From: Diphasiastrum complanatum
Lineage: Eukaryota > Streptophyta > Lycopodiopsida > Lycopodiales > Lycopodiaceae
Reading direction: 5' to 3'
NCBI GenBank assembly: GCA_029204225.1
Contig: CM055105.1
Span: 16,067,353 to 16,131,352 of the forward strand
DNA length: 64,000 nt
The translations under genes and the position numbers were made by a program. This document shows positions 53,590-64,000 of this stretch, piece by piece (the stretch's first letter is position 1; each line of letters opens with the position of its first letter). The notes beneath the pieces are model-generated. The model was given only the letters and a program-made list of their open reading frames with translations. It was not told the DNA's origin and did not search any database.

Positions 53590-53754
53590 TATTTGTGTAC
53601 ATGAGCTCTTGTCAAGATCCGATGCTAGTTTGATAGCCATGTAAAATCCGAGTTTGATCATCATAGCTTCGATAATGTGCAATCTCACATGTATGTTGAT
53701 CTTTGTGGATCTTTTCAAGATCCTAAAATCCAAGTTTTAACATGGTATCATAGC
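53590..53754 (+). repeat. Possible LTR 3' end and PBS
   Basis: CAAGTTTTAACA ends at 53742 and is followed directly by TGGTATCATAGC, one mismatch from the initiator-Met PBS TGGTATCAGAGC. The arrangement CA/TGG suits an LTR end in plus orientation. No second LTR copy is in the window. Confidence 0.4.
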
Positions 53755-54328
53755 TAGATCCATGCATGGTTGATAGTAGATCATTCTAAGTAAGATTTTA
53801 AGTGGAAATATCAAGATTTGGGGATAGGATCTTGATTGGGTTGTAGCATCTAATACTTCTATGAAAGCAATCTTTGGGAGTCTTTTGGATCAAGTAGACA
53901 CTTTTTACTGTATGGAATGCTGAAAGGTCGTGTAGCATCTATGCACTTTGAATTTTTGTAAAAATCTTGTTGTTGATCCAGAGTGTCCAAAGGTCCACTT
54001 GCTAGAAAGATCTTGAAGTATAGATTGTGATGCAAGTAACTCCAAGGACTTTTGTAGTGCCATTCAAGAGTCTAGAACTTATTTTTGAGAGTAGGTAGAA
54101 GTGTATACTTGGTGGATTTTAGATTAGGAGCATCCATTCACTTAGATTTCAAGAGTTTTGACCAAAATTGTGAGATTTGAATGTGGATTCGATGATTGTT
54201 CTTGACCTTGAGTTTGTTTCTGATTCGATGTAGACTACTTGGAGGTTTTCTGCTTATGTCGTTTTGAGCCCTTGTTGACATATAGAGCATGAGACGAAAA
54301 GGTAGACAAAGTGTCTTGACTTCTTCGA

Positions 54329-54763
54329 TTATCTTCTTGCAACAACATAGTGATAACTCTGGTAAGAGTTAAATATGAGTGTGTCGATGATCATCACCCA
54401 GTTCTCATATGTAGAGGGCAGGCTTGAAAGCAATGTCATGATTGCGTCTTGATCGTCTATGACTGATCTGACAGCGGCCATCTGTTGCAAGAGATTCTTA
54501 AACTGGTTAATATGATTTTGAAGAGAATCATTATTTGACATCTTGAGTGTGAAGAATTTCCTTCGAAGATGTAACTTAGTAGTTACGTCTCTCACATCAT
54601 ATAGTGAGCTTAGGATGTCCCAAACTTCTTTCGAAGTTCTAGCTTCAACTATGTGGCCAATTTGAGTATTTGATATATTGAGGATAATAAGTGCAAAAGC
54701 TTTACCATCCTTCGATTTCCATTTTGAGTCTTCTGTGTCGTTGGTGATTAGCAAAATCTTCAT
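54329..54763 (-). pseudogene. Copia gag fragment
   Basis: A 144-codon minus-strand frame has MKILLITNDTEDSKWKSKDG, HIVEARTSKEVWDILSSLYD, LRRKFFTLKM and [17 protein letters not shown], the ordered motifs of Copia gag (UBN2). Just upstream a stop interrupts the N-terminal part (SNYH-stop-KFKMKIL). No protease or integrase follows, so it is a fragment. Confidence 0.82.
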
Positions 54764-55600
54764 CTTAAATTTCCATTAATGATAATTGGATCCATTCAGC
54801 TTGTCTGCGATAAGACCGGCTTTACTTTAAGAATCCATCTGGAACTTTACTCTGACGATGGGGGTTTACGGCGATGTAGAGAGAGCGAGGAATCATGGGA
54901 GGCCATAATAGCAGTGATTTTAGATTGCTCTGAGAAGTTTGAAAATTTTGCAATTTTTTGGCATGAACTCGAGAGCAGGAATCTAAAATGAATTCATGGA
55001 GAGAAGGGCGGAGTCTATATATAGACTTTTTTTGGCGAGAATTTGCAACTCTACTCAGAAATCGTCCTCAGTGTCCACGATTTGGTAATGATGGTTGTGA
55101 ATTTTGAGGCAACGTTCTGAGGGTTGGCGAATTCTTGTAAGTGATTTTTTATGCCAAAATAGAAAAAAACTTCTGACAGTGCAAAAATTTGTCTGATCAA
55201 ATTCGCGGAGATAACAGAGAAATTGTGGGAATTATTTTGAGCTTCAGCGAATCGACGAATTCTGATAGTGGATATCTGATGAAAAAAACTAACTTTTTCT
55301 ATTTCTAAAAAGTTTATCTCTGAGACAGAATTTGTGGAGGCCAAAAATGAATCGTGCATTGTAAAAAAGGAGTCAGACAAATTCTATCTAAGATGGTGTG
55401 AGACAAATCTTCTGAAACTAATGGCTTTTGTGGTTTTCTCATAGAAGACTTTTGGTATACCTGATCTGATAGTATCTTGATGGTTTGAACAAGAAAGCAC
55501 AACAAAAAATTTGTCGAAATGGCAGGCAGACAATAAAGAAAAATAAAAAGGAACAGTAGGAAAGAAAACAACTAATACATATCAAGATATAAACAGGGTT
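54764..55600. other. Unassigned sequence between Copia and gypsy fragments
   Basis: No domain could be recognised. A TATA-like CTATATATAGAC occurs at about 55014-55025 on either strand, which might belong to an LTR. Confidence 0.35.
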
Positions 55601-57544
55601 CATTGTACTTTCTCAGTCTACTCCCATTGACCACATTGTCGAGGATATCGCCTCTAAGGGTCTGGAGCTATACATATCCAGAGGCAAAGATTTTTTTAAT
55701 GACGTAAGGACCTTGGCAAAAAAATTTCAGTTTGTCTTTAAAGGCTTTGGCCTGATATAGCAAGACCTTATCTCCAACCTGGAAGTCTCTAAGTTTCAAT
55801 GATCGATCATGCCATGCTTTTTGTCGTCGTTTGTGGACTTGTTGGGCATGGATGCTAATCTGTCGTGTTTCACAAAGTTGCTCCAGATGGAATACTTGTT
55901 TGCTAGATTTTGTTGAGTATCAAGCTCAAGATTATAGGCCACTTGAAGGGAGGGGATATGGAATTTCACAGGCATAATGACTTCTTGGCCATATGTTAGC
56001 TGGAAAGGGGTTAAGCCTATAGCTCTCTTCGGGGTGGTGCGATAAGCCCGAGAGCAGCATGGAGTTTGAGTTTCCAATCAGATCGGCTGGATCCGACGGT
56101 TTTGGTGAGAATTCCACATAGGATTTTATTGGTGGATTCCGCCTGGCCATTGCATCGTGGATAGTATGGGGAACTTTTGCGATGTATTACAAAGATTTTG
56201 AAAGGAGATCTGCTATGACAGAGTTAAGGAAATGTGTAACCCTATCATTGATAAGTTCTAGAGGACATCGAAAATGATTGATAACCTGTTCATAGAGAAA
56301 TTTTGCGGTAGAACAAGCGTCACCATTGCGAACAACTCTTGCTTCAGCCCATTTGGTGCAATAGTCCGTAGCTACAATGATGTAACGAGTGTGTGTCGAG
56401 CAACGAGACTAATAGCTCCGATGTAATCAATCCCCCATTTTTGGAATGCTTGATCAATGGTTACAGAGTGTAAAGGCATGTAGTCGATCTTTTGAAAGTG
56501 TTTTCTACGTTGGCAGACATCACAGGCCTTAGTGTAATTGTGCGCATCCTTGAAGAGTGTTGGCCATCAAAAACCGGCCAAGAGAAATTTTCTTAGCAGT
56601 CATTTCAGAAGAGAAGTGGCCTGCACCAATACCTTTGGGTGAGCACTACTCCAATGGCATACTTGGACGCATTGGTATGCACATGGAATTCTTTAGAATA
56701 ATCAGGAGCCCGGAGCATGGGTGCATTGGTAAGGGCTTAAATGTGACGCGTTGTTCATCCGTCCATTTGGGAACTACAACTACTTTGTAGATTAAGCGTG
56801 CTTTGTAAGCGAAATCGAGAATAAAGCACCGATAGTAGTTGGCGTGGCCAAGGAAAGAGTAAACTTTGCGTATCGTACGTGGTTCCGATAAATTTTGAAT
56901 GATAAGGATCTTTTCTGGGTCAGTGGCAATGCCATTTCGGAAAATAATATGTCCTAACACAATACCATGTGTTAGATTTGGCATTTATCAGGATTAAGGG
57001 AGATGTCGAAGCATTGACATTGGATAAAAAAAATTTTGATCACATACATATGGCGTGTTTCTTTTGAATGCGCTCCTAAATCGTCCAAGTAAACCTCTAG
57101 GATATCGCACATCTGCTGAGAAAAGGCCGCTTGCATAACACTTTGGAAGGTGCTAGGAGCATTGCAGAGACCAAAAGGCATGACTTTCCAGTAGAATGTT
57201 TCCCATTCTGTGGCAAAAGCGGTCTTACGTTGATCTTCTTCAGCGATTTGGATCATATTGTATCTGCTAAAGCCATCTAAGAAGAAGTAAGTCTCATCTC
57301 CTGCTAGATTTTCTAAGATGGGTTCTCTAAAAGGTAATGGAAAATTATCATGTTCGGTGACGGTGTTAAGTTTTTTAAAGTCGACACAGATTTGGAGTTT
57401 TCTATTTTTTTTGGAAACAATGATAATTGGGGAAACCCACTCAATATGCTCAATTTCATAGATAAATCCCGCATCTAAGATGCATTGTAATTTTTTTTTG
57501 ATCTTGGCCTTATAGATTAGATTGCATCTGTATGGACGACTAGT
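55601..57544 (-). pseudogene. Ty3/gypsy pol remnant (RT and integrase), interrupted at 57545
   Basis: Minus-strand pieces in order are IYEIEHIEWVSPIIIVSKKN and KLQICVDFKKLN, then ETFYWKVMPFGLCNAPSTFQ and VYLDDLGAHSKE (57500-56972, with the active-site FxDD changed to YLDD, which is normal). Next is FLGHANYYRCFILDFA, the end of RT (56984-56760). RNase H is missing. The integrase finger CDVCQRRKHFQ, WGIDYIGAIS and the downstream AYRTTPKRAIGLTPFQLTYG follow (56540-55796). Several frameshifts and stops are present. Motifs resemble those of the 9.6-15.8 kb element, so the same non-chromovirus branch is likely. Confidence 0.78.
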
Positions 57545-58652
57545 TGTTCACAGCTTCCACTCTATCTGTGAACACAGTTCTTTGGATTTCTTTTACTTCT
57601 TCGTTACCATTCTTTGGGATCTTCTGATTCTTACGGTTCTTCTTGTTAGAACGGTTATCACACGGATGTGTTACTCAGATTTCAATATGTATTTTCCAGC
57701 CTGTCAGTGGGAGACACGGTTCCAATACTCAGCTACATGCATAAGCTAGCCATGTAACCATCTATAGCTCAAGAGGATCAACGTTCTGGAACATGGAGCA
57801 GTCCTACTACCATCTACTAATTTAGAAAACAATCAAGAACAAGATTAACTACTGAAACAAGAACGAGAAACAAGAAACTAGATTCCTAGCAGGATTTTAA
57901 CAGTCCAAGAATCAAGAAATACTAATTTCTTGATGCTTAGATTGCCCAAGAACAATCAAGAACTGGAATGTAAGAAAGTATGCAAGATCTACACCACAAA
58001 CCAGCCTATTTAGTTTACTTGCATGCTGATTCCTACCTTATTCCACAAACAAGAAATGAATCCTAATCCACAACTAAGTAAGAAACAAGAAAACAAGATC
58101 CTAGTTAATCCACAATACAAGGAAATCAAGCATGCTCATAGAAACTTCACTCAAGAACATTGCCATGAACAAGGAGCTTAGCAATTATCAAGAACTCATG
58201 GAGGATCCTCTTTATTTGCTCAAGAGAACTTGACAATACATTCAAAGCTCCCTCACAAGAGAGGGGAGCCCTTAAATAAGCAAGAAGGCTGTCCATGTGG
58301 AGCCCAAGTGGCAATTCCACCAAATTAGAAATTACATGTGGAATTTGCCCTTCCACTAAAGGTCACCATCAAAAGGTGGCTCACTCTAACTAATTTAAGG
58401 GGGGTCTACATTTATTTACAAAGCCTAGGAAATATGACTAGCTCCTACATGGTCGTTCCTTCTCTGGGATACACCATGTAGGCTCACATAGATATTTCAC
58501 TGTCATCCTAGCTAGTAATTTCTTTGCTCTCATGCTCGGCTCTCAGCTTCTTCTGCTCTCCTCCTTCTGAGACCTCCTCGGTCATGGGTGAGAGGTATTC
58601 TGTGTCTTCAGCTTGGCTCGGCATCTGGGGATTCTCTAGAATCTACTAACAT
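57545..58652 (-). repeat. 3' LTR of a minus-strand gypsy element, inserted in gypsy RT
   Basis: The LTR has 1108 bp. On the minus strand it begins TGTTAGTAGATTC at 58652, after a polypurine tract AGGGGTGGATAA, and ends GCTGTGAACA at 57545. The sequence directly beyond 57545 is RT of another element, so the LTR element inserted there. The 5 bases outside are CTAGT (57540-57544). The matching duplication cannot be checked because the other end of the element is lost. Confidence 0.78.
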
Positions 58653-61610
58653 TATCCACCCCTAATCTGTTGCAGAACCCACTGCAACACCGATGATGTC
58701 TTTCACTTGGCACTTGGAAAAGCGTGAATCTTCGTTCGCTTCCGTAAAACCAGGTGCTTATTATCCGCAAAACTTATTATTTTTTTCCTCGTTTTTTTTT
58801 TTAAAAATTGGAAGTCTCTCAATTGGCCGCTACATTCCAGCCTTCTTGAGAACTTCTTGCGAGTCCTGCTCGCCTCGTCGTTGTGCCGTTTGTTTTCTGC
58901 CGCTCATCTTTCGCCCCAAGGCTTCAAAAACTTGGAAACGGAGCTTACTTGTGAAATTGAGGGGCCCCAAATATTCTCTTATCTTTTCCACGAAGCCCAT
59001 TTCCTACCAGTCTTCCACCATGGTCAGATAGCGTGAAGACATGAAGGCCGCTCTGTAGTATAGCTTGGCCATCATCTCATGGTCTTCTTCCGACTGGAGG
59101 GCTATATTTGGCTTGATTTTGGTGGGCTCCAGGCCTCGATCCCAGAAACAATCTTGTTGCATCAGAAAGGCCATGGATCTGCAATACTTGACACTTTCTT
59201 GTACGCAAAGATTGGCACTTGTTTTGTATTTATGTCCGAAGTCGAGTAACTGCAGCCTCAGATCATCCGGGGTGGTTCTCTCTAAAATTCCCAGAATGAC
59301 TGGCCAGTTTACCAACTCTACTCGTGGCTTTTCCACCGGCCATGGATTTATGCATTTGAGTGGCATGTAGAAAGGATACATGCTTCCATACTGGTGCCTT
59401 CAAATACTCTTGGAGTCACCTGCTATCTTTTAGGACTTAATTCCACCATTATGATTGCGGTTGCAATGCGGCAATTATCTCGGCCCTGGTGGAGTATTGG
59501 CTTTGATCGATGTCTTCTTTGCCTCCCCTCATGTTGGGAGGGTATTTCCTCTCAAACTTTTTTGACTCTCTTGTGTTAGCCAATTTGCCTCTGGGCCTGG
59601 TAGGAGAAGTTGTCCTACGTGATTGGAATGGCCTTGCCAGATAATCATCTAGGGCCTTGGTGCCCATGTCTTTTTCCTTGGCTTTCTCGACGACTCAGCT
59701 GCACCCTTATCTTGTCTAGGCGAGAACCTTCTCGTCTCTGGTTGATCTGCCAGAAAGTCATCATCACCCCCCATGTCGGTGTTAGTTTCTGGAAGGTCAG
59801 GGGTGGAATGATCAGGAGAGAGGGGTGCGAGAATGACAGGTTTCGGAGGGGGTGGGTTTAACGAATTATACGTCGCACCGGGGAAGTGGAGTTGTTGGAG
59901 GAACTCGTCCCATCAGGCCTTGTATGTGTCAACTGGATCTTTTGATGGGCCCATTATTTTGTTAGGAGGTGATGGAGAGAGGGAAGATGAAAGAATCGGG
60001 TAAGTTGGAATAAATGTTTCGAAAAAATTAAATGTAGAGTAGGAGGAGGGGTTAAAGGTAGGAGGGGGTCGGGGAAAAGTTCTAGAAGCAGCATCGGCTC
60101 TCTGGCCACCCAATCCCGAGCTACCGTCTGAAGGGTGGGTTTGCCCGCCTTGATTCCCTGTTCCATCATTCCCATCATCGTCTCGTGGCTTCGTTGATTG
60201 AGCGCCTGCTTGGGCCTTGCACACCGTGTCCCATAATTGGTTCACCTTGTCCAAGACTTGCTGCAGGGCTTTCGTGGTGTCTTCCAGCTGCTTCTGGGAC
60301 TCAAGGATGATCTTCTCTTACTTGGCCACAATGTTTTGAAATTTTTTCTTTTCGGCTTCTCGTTCTTGGATTAGCCGCACGTATTTCTCCATCCGGATGG
60401 CTGAGGCCTGTGGGGCCTGGAATTGAATGTCCTCGAGCTTGACTAGAAGAGCATCGACTGTCATTGCACCCGATGACCTGTCTCGTACTTGGTCGATTTG
60501 GACCATCTGGTGCTTCAGTTGTTGCTGGACTCTTCCAGAGTGGATTTCTGTCCGACCATCATGGATCTGGCTTCCACTGTCTCTTTTTCTTTCTCCTTGG
60601 CCAGCCTATGATATTGCACAATTTCTTGGTCTTGATGCTGGACCTTGATCTCGGGCATTTGATATTGGCTCACCAACCAATGCATGTGGATAGGCCTATC
60701 ATCGAGTGCTTGGCTGCTTCAGTGAGCTTTTCAGGATTAGTAAGGGTTGGGTACTGTTCTGGAGTGTGGGATGGTGAGGCTAGACCAAAAAATAACCATT
60801 GTGTTAGAGTTGAAAATGGAGGTGGAGGTGGAGGGAGTGGAGGGATGATGTTAGTAATTATTGTGGTGGTGGTGGTTAATGGAGGGGTCAGACTTCTTCC
60901 TGACTACTCCACCTTTTTTGGTTCGTCGTCGCTTATTTCCATCAGGTCCGCAGCATCAAAATATTGCGACGTGTCCAATGTGTGGACTTGCTGGGCCTGT
61001 GGTTGTTGGTCGTGTGGTTGCTGAGCCGCTTCCTTGTCCTAAGGACTGGATATCCCCACTCCTCCCCCACCCAAAACTTGTGCAGGTGGTGATGTTTGTG
61101 GCGTTGGCGTAGTAATCAGTGTGGGTGGGGTGGTGACTTGATCTGGCGGACCTGTAACTTGAGATACTGTCATGTTAGGTGCTGGTGTAGAGGTAGTTGC
61201 TCCATCACCCCCGTCGATGACATGTGAGGGTGATGAGTGTGGTTGTGAGGCCGTGGATGAGCTCCCATCATCTGAGGTGGAACCATCTGAAACTGATTCC
61301 ATTGGTGATGTGCTTCCAACTTGAAGCTTCTTTTGCATCCTTTGTTGCCTTGTGTCTGGCAAATGGGCCTTGGAGGTATCGGCCTCTTGAGCTCCGGAGG
61401 TTGCAGCTGCTTGTGAGTCCGGTTATGGGCTTCTTTGCTTCTGTACCAAAGGGAGAATATTGGTGTTTACTCATTTAGGCTGGGATTTCGATGGTGAAGT
61501 TGCCCTTGATCGTGCACGCTTGGACTTTGCTGACTCAATGGGAATTTCCCATGCCTTGTCCACAAGCTGCAAGTGTTGTTGAAGCTTTGGCCCATTCTGG
61601 ACTTGGTGGT
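58653..61610 (-). pseudogene. Post-pol ORF region of the minus-strand gypsy element
   Basis: Minus-strand frames in order are MPDTRQQRMQKKLQVGS with a Ser/Thr/Pro-rich tail (61362-61039), coiled-coil pieces KLEDIQFQAPQASAIRMEKY and QKQLEDTTKALQQVLDKVN (about 60640-60180), a Gly/Pro/Ser-rich linker, and RVELVNWPVILGILERTTPD to QSEEDHEMMAKLYYRAAFMS (59381-59004). Stops and frame changes separate them. The ORF ends about 350 bp before the polypurine tract. I do not recognise the protein. Its placement between pol and the 3' LTR, with a coiled coil in the middle, parallels the 12.5-14.7 kb ORF. Confidence 0.5.
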
Positions 61611-61978
61611 TGATTCTTGGACTGTTAAAATGCTGCTAGGAATCTAATTTCTTGTTTCTCGTTCTTGTTTCAGTAGTTAATCTTGTTCTTGATTGTTTTC
61701 TAATAAGTAGATAGTGGTAGGACTGCTCCCTGTTCCAGAACGTTGATCCTCTTGAGCTATAGATGGTTACATGGCTGGCTTATGCATGTAGCTAAGTATC
61801 GGAACCGTGTCTCCCACTGACAGGCTGGAAAATACATATTGAAATCTGAGTAACACATCCGTGTGATAACCATTCTAACAAGAAGAACCGTAAGAACCAG
61901 AAGATCCCAAAGAACAGTAATGAAGAAGTAAAAGAAATCCAAAGAACCATGTTCACAGATAGAGTGGAACCTGTAAAC
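61611..61978 (+). repeat. Inverted partial copy of the 57545-58652 LTR
   Basis: From TTGATTCTTGGACTG to GGAACCTGTAAAC it matches, in opposite orientation, 57545-57910 with scattered differences. It corresponds to the terminal third of the LTR. It is followed by TTTGGCGCCATTCCG, which may be a PBS of a non-Met tRNA type. The two copies form an inverted repeat about 3.7 kb apart. Confidence 0.8.
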
Positions 61979-62240
61979 CTTTGGCGCCATTCCGCAGCTA
62001 CACAGACATTAAATAGCCCCAAACCATTCCAATATGTGCAGCACAACCATCGCTCTCAGGACTCCCACACCTTCATTACAGACCACACCACTTTCGTCCT
62101 GACTAGCGCGAAGCTCAGTCTCAACCGATGCTTCACGCTCCTTCCCAAGCTGAGCCACGACTATCGTCTGGACCGGACGGCTACACTTTGACTCTCGACC
62201 GAGCCACTACAAAACAATCCTGCCATGGCTTGAGTTAAAT
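61979..62240 (+). other. Possible PBS and leader of a plus-strand gypsy element
   Basis: TTTGGCGCC lies just after the LTR fragment. The rest has no domain. Whether it belongs to the LTR fragment on its left or to the integrase fragment on its right is unclear. Confidence 0.35.
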
Positions 62241-62725
62241 CTCAAGCGACGCATTTGCTTAAGTCTCAACCGACGCGTTTGCTTAAGTCTCAACTAGGCA
62301 TTTGCTTAAATCTCAACCAACGCATTTGCTTAAATCTCAACCAACGCATTTGCTTAAATCTCAACCAACGCATTTGTTTAAATCTCAACCGACGCATTTG
62401 CTTAAGTCTCAACCGACGCATTTGCTTCAGTCTCAACCGACGCATTTGCTCAAGTCTCAACCAACGCACTTGCTCACGTCTCAACCGACACATTTGCTCG
62501 ACACGTTTCTTTCATCTCAACCGACGCTCTCACGTCAGATCTCACCGACGACCTTGTGTTAGATCTCGACCGACAGCTTCCATCCCAATCTCAACCGACG
62601 ACCTCGCGTCAGAACTCAACCGACGACCTCACGTCAGATCTCGACCGACGACCTTGCGTCAGATATCCACCGACACCCTCGCGTCAGTTTTTGACCGACA
62701 GATGCTCTCAGATCTCAACTGACCC
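62241..62725 (+). repeat. Tandem array of about 20 units of 24-25 bp (CTCAACCGACGCATTTGCTTAAAT type)
   Basis: The first ten units follow CTCAACC(G/A)ACGCATTTGCTTAA(A/G)T closely. The later units shift to a 24-25-bp CTCGACCGACGACCTTGCGTCAGAT type. In one frame the array reads as an LKSQPTHL octapeptide repeat, but the start and context do not support a gene. Related units recur at about 63571-63720. Confidence 0.9.
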
Positions 62726-62794
62726 TTGAACCGTTGAGACCATCATAAAACACACTAGAGTCATTGTGACCACCTTCCAACCATAACAACCGCA

Positions 62795-63184
62795 TTGCTG
62801 GAAGCTTTTTCAACAGATGTCTGTGAAAAAGCTGCAATCGAACAACAACTCAAAACCAGGCTATTTACGTTAACCCAGTTATGTGAGACAAGACTTATAT
62901 CTTACCACGCACAACTGGTTAATAAACGACACCAAAAGGCCTGGCATGACCGTCACCTCCGCAATAAAGATCTACATTTAGGTGACCAGGTGCTTCTTAA
63001 TACATCCAAGAAGCACCCCGAAAAATTGAAATTCAGAAGTGAGGGGCCGTATGTTATCAATAAAATCTTTCCTAATGGTGCAGTCCAATTGCAAACACTT
63101 GACGGGATACTCCTAGAAACTGTCGTAAACGATGGTCGTCTACGGCGGTATTACAAAGAGTTGTTCTTTGTTGACCCAATTTAA
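62795..63184 (+). pseudogene. Gypsy integrase C-terminal fragment
   Basis: The frame contains ETRLISYHAQLVNKRHQKAW then HDRHLRNKDLHLGDQVLL and KFRSEGPYVINKIFPNGAVQ. It aligns by eye with the 11.5-11.8 kb tail ([18 protein letters not shown]). It ends in a proper stop. The catalytic core is absent upstream, where the tandem array lies instead. Confidence 0.8.
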
Positions 63185-63992
63185 CATCTTTTCCCTAGTA
63201 TATATTCTACATTTTTATTTTATTTTATTTCCTTGCTTGTAATTCTCGTTTTGCATGCCTATTGTTCACCTCGTTCCTTGTTTATACTTCATACCTTTAC
63301 TAAGGTACTTTCTATGAATTTTCTTTTTCTTGTCCATACTCATGGGTCATGGATGTTCTAGGTCAACAATTGATAGGCTACACCATAGGAAATGATTCTC
63401 ACACCTTAGCCACCTCATTTATGTCTGACTGGTATCTCAGGCATACAAACATTCCTGGAGATACACCTTTTTCATAGGAACTTATACTCTGAGCCACATT
63501 CATATTTTTCCCTTGAAGTTCTTCACTTGCATCAAACAGATCAATTCCTTCATACTGGATTTTTCTCAAATCTCAACGGACGGGATCCACTCAAATCTCA
63601 ATCGACGAGATCCGCTCAAATCTCAACCGATGGATTTTTATCAAATCTCGACCGACGCTTCTCATTCAAAATCCAACGAACAGACATGTCCCATTGCGTC
63701 CGAACCCAGCCGACGCTGACCATAAATACCATCACTTCGACGCCATTCGCACCTCAGCGAAGTGTGAACTCTAGAGCTCTCTGGCGACGATCTGCTAGCG
63801 ATTTTCTTGCTCTCCTACATGATCCTGGTGCTCTCTCGTCCGATGCAACAGTCATTGCTTCCATACCATCTCCACCCAGTATCAGCCATCCTAGTGTGTT
63901 TCCCATTGAGAGCGCCATCACAAACTGTAGCCAAACCTAATATCGTCAGTGGAGAACAAAGCATTTGAAACATTTCGCATGCTGAGGGGTAG
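63185..63992 (+). other. 3' region of a gypsy element running to the window edge
   Basis: It holds three or four CTCAAATCTCAACCGACG-type units (63571-63720), linked to the array at 62241. An open frame of 137 codons (63527-63940) passes through these repeats and has no known domain. The last bases, GAGGGGTAG then TGTCACGC, look like a polypurine tract and the first bases of an LTR. Confidence 0.4.
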
Positions 63993-64000
63993 TGTCACGC

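Noticed and set aside
57545-61978. Interpretation of the inverted repeats as terminal inverted repeats of a DNA transposon
   Set aside because: The left arm is part of a longer LTR with a polypurine tract, and the right arm is followed by a PBS-like site. The arms are LTR pieces.
62255-62722. 155-codon open frame with repeated octapeptides
   Set aside because: It is generated by the 24-bp tandem array, which stays open in several frames on both strands. No start context or domain.
1-64000. CRISPR arrays, bacterial operons, tRNA or rRNA genes
   Set aside because: None seen. The sequence is eukaryotic with spliceosomal introns and plant retroelements.

Overview
The window is plant nuclear DNA. 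It is AT-rich and gene-poor, and most of it is transposable-element sequence in various stages of decay. The only host gene I can support is one plus-strand gene for a small RNA degrading nuclease (SDN family: DEDDh 3'-5' exonuclease, RRM-like region, C-terminal coiled coil). Ten exons can be assembled from position 8838 to the stop codon at 47839. All are joined by GT-AG junctions and all phases agree. The N-terminal exon(s) were not found and may lie upstream of the window. Introns reach about 8.0, 6.1 and 15.5 kb, and the largest are filled with transposons. That gene architecture suggests a large-genome plant, plausibly a gymnosperm, but this is inference and the species is not identified.

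Layout. 1-6.1 kb: remnants of an old minus-strand Copia-like element (gag, zinc knuckle, PBS, LTR). A small LTR element with paired LTRs and a perfect 5-bp target duplication (955-3742) interrupts it. 6.1-8.8 kb: nothing convincing. 8.8-23.3 kb: SDN exons 1-3 of the recovered set. The first intron holds a 5'-truncated non-chromovirus Ty3/gypsy element with an extra ORF downstream of integrase. A short hAT-type MITE has inserted into it, and its LTR is broken by a truncated Copia element. 23.3-38.8 kb: the 15.5-kb intron. It contains a complete but dead hAT element (23572-34911, 8-bp target duplication) with six recognisable transposase exons. A chromodomain Ty3/gypsy element (26644-32854) with two LTRs and an intact 1249-codon pol frame sits inside the hAT coding region. 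LINE debris lies at 36.1-36.6 kb. 38.8-47.8 kb: the remaining SDN exons (Exo II and III, RRM-like, tail). 47.8-54.3 kb: noncoding sequence with short duplications and possible LTR pieces. 54.3-64 kb: a Copia gag fragment, a Ty3/gypsy pol fragment interrupted by a 1.1-kb LTR, the extra ORF of that LTR's own element, an inverted partial LTR, a 24-bp tandem array, and the integrase tail of a further element running off the right edge.

The genes do not form a pathway. The SDN gene acts in small-RNA turnover, and everything else is mobile DNA that has piled up in and beside its introns. The most informative structures are the nested insertion (chromovirus in hAT in SDN intron), the pairing of an intact pol with a broken gag, the shared terminal motif and palindromic subterminal arrays of the hAT and the MITE, and the post-integrase ORF seen in two gypsy elements.
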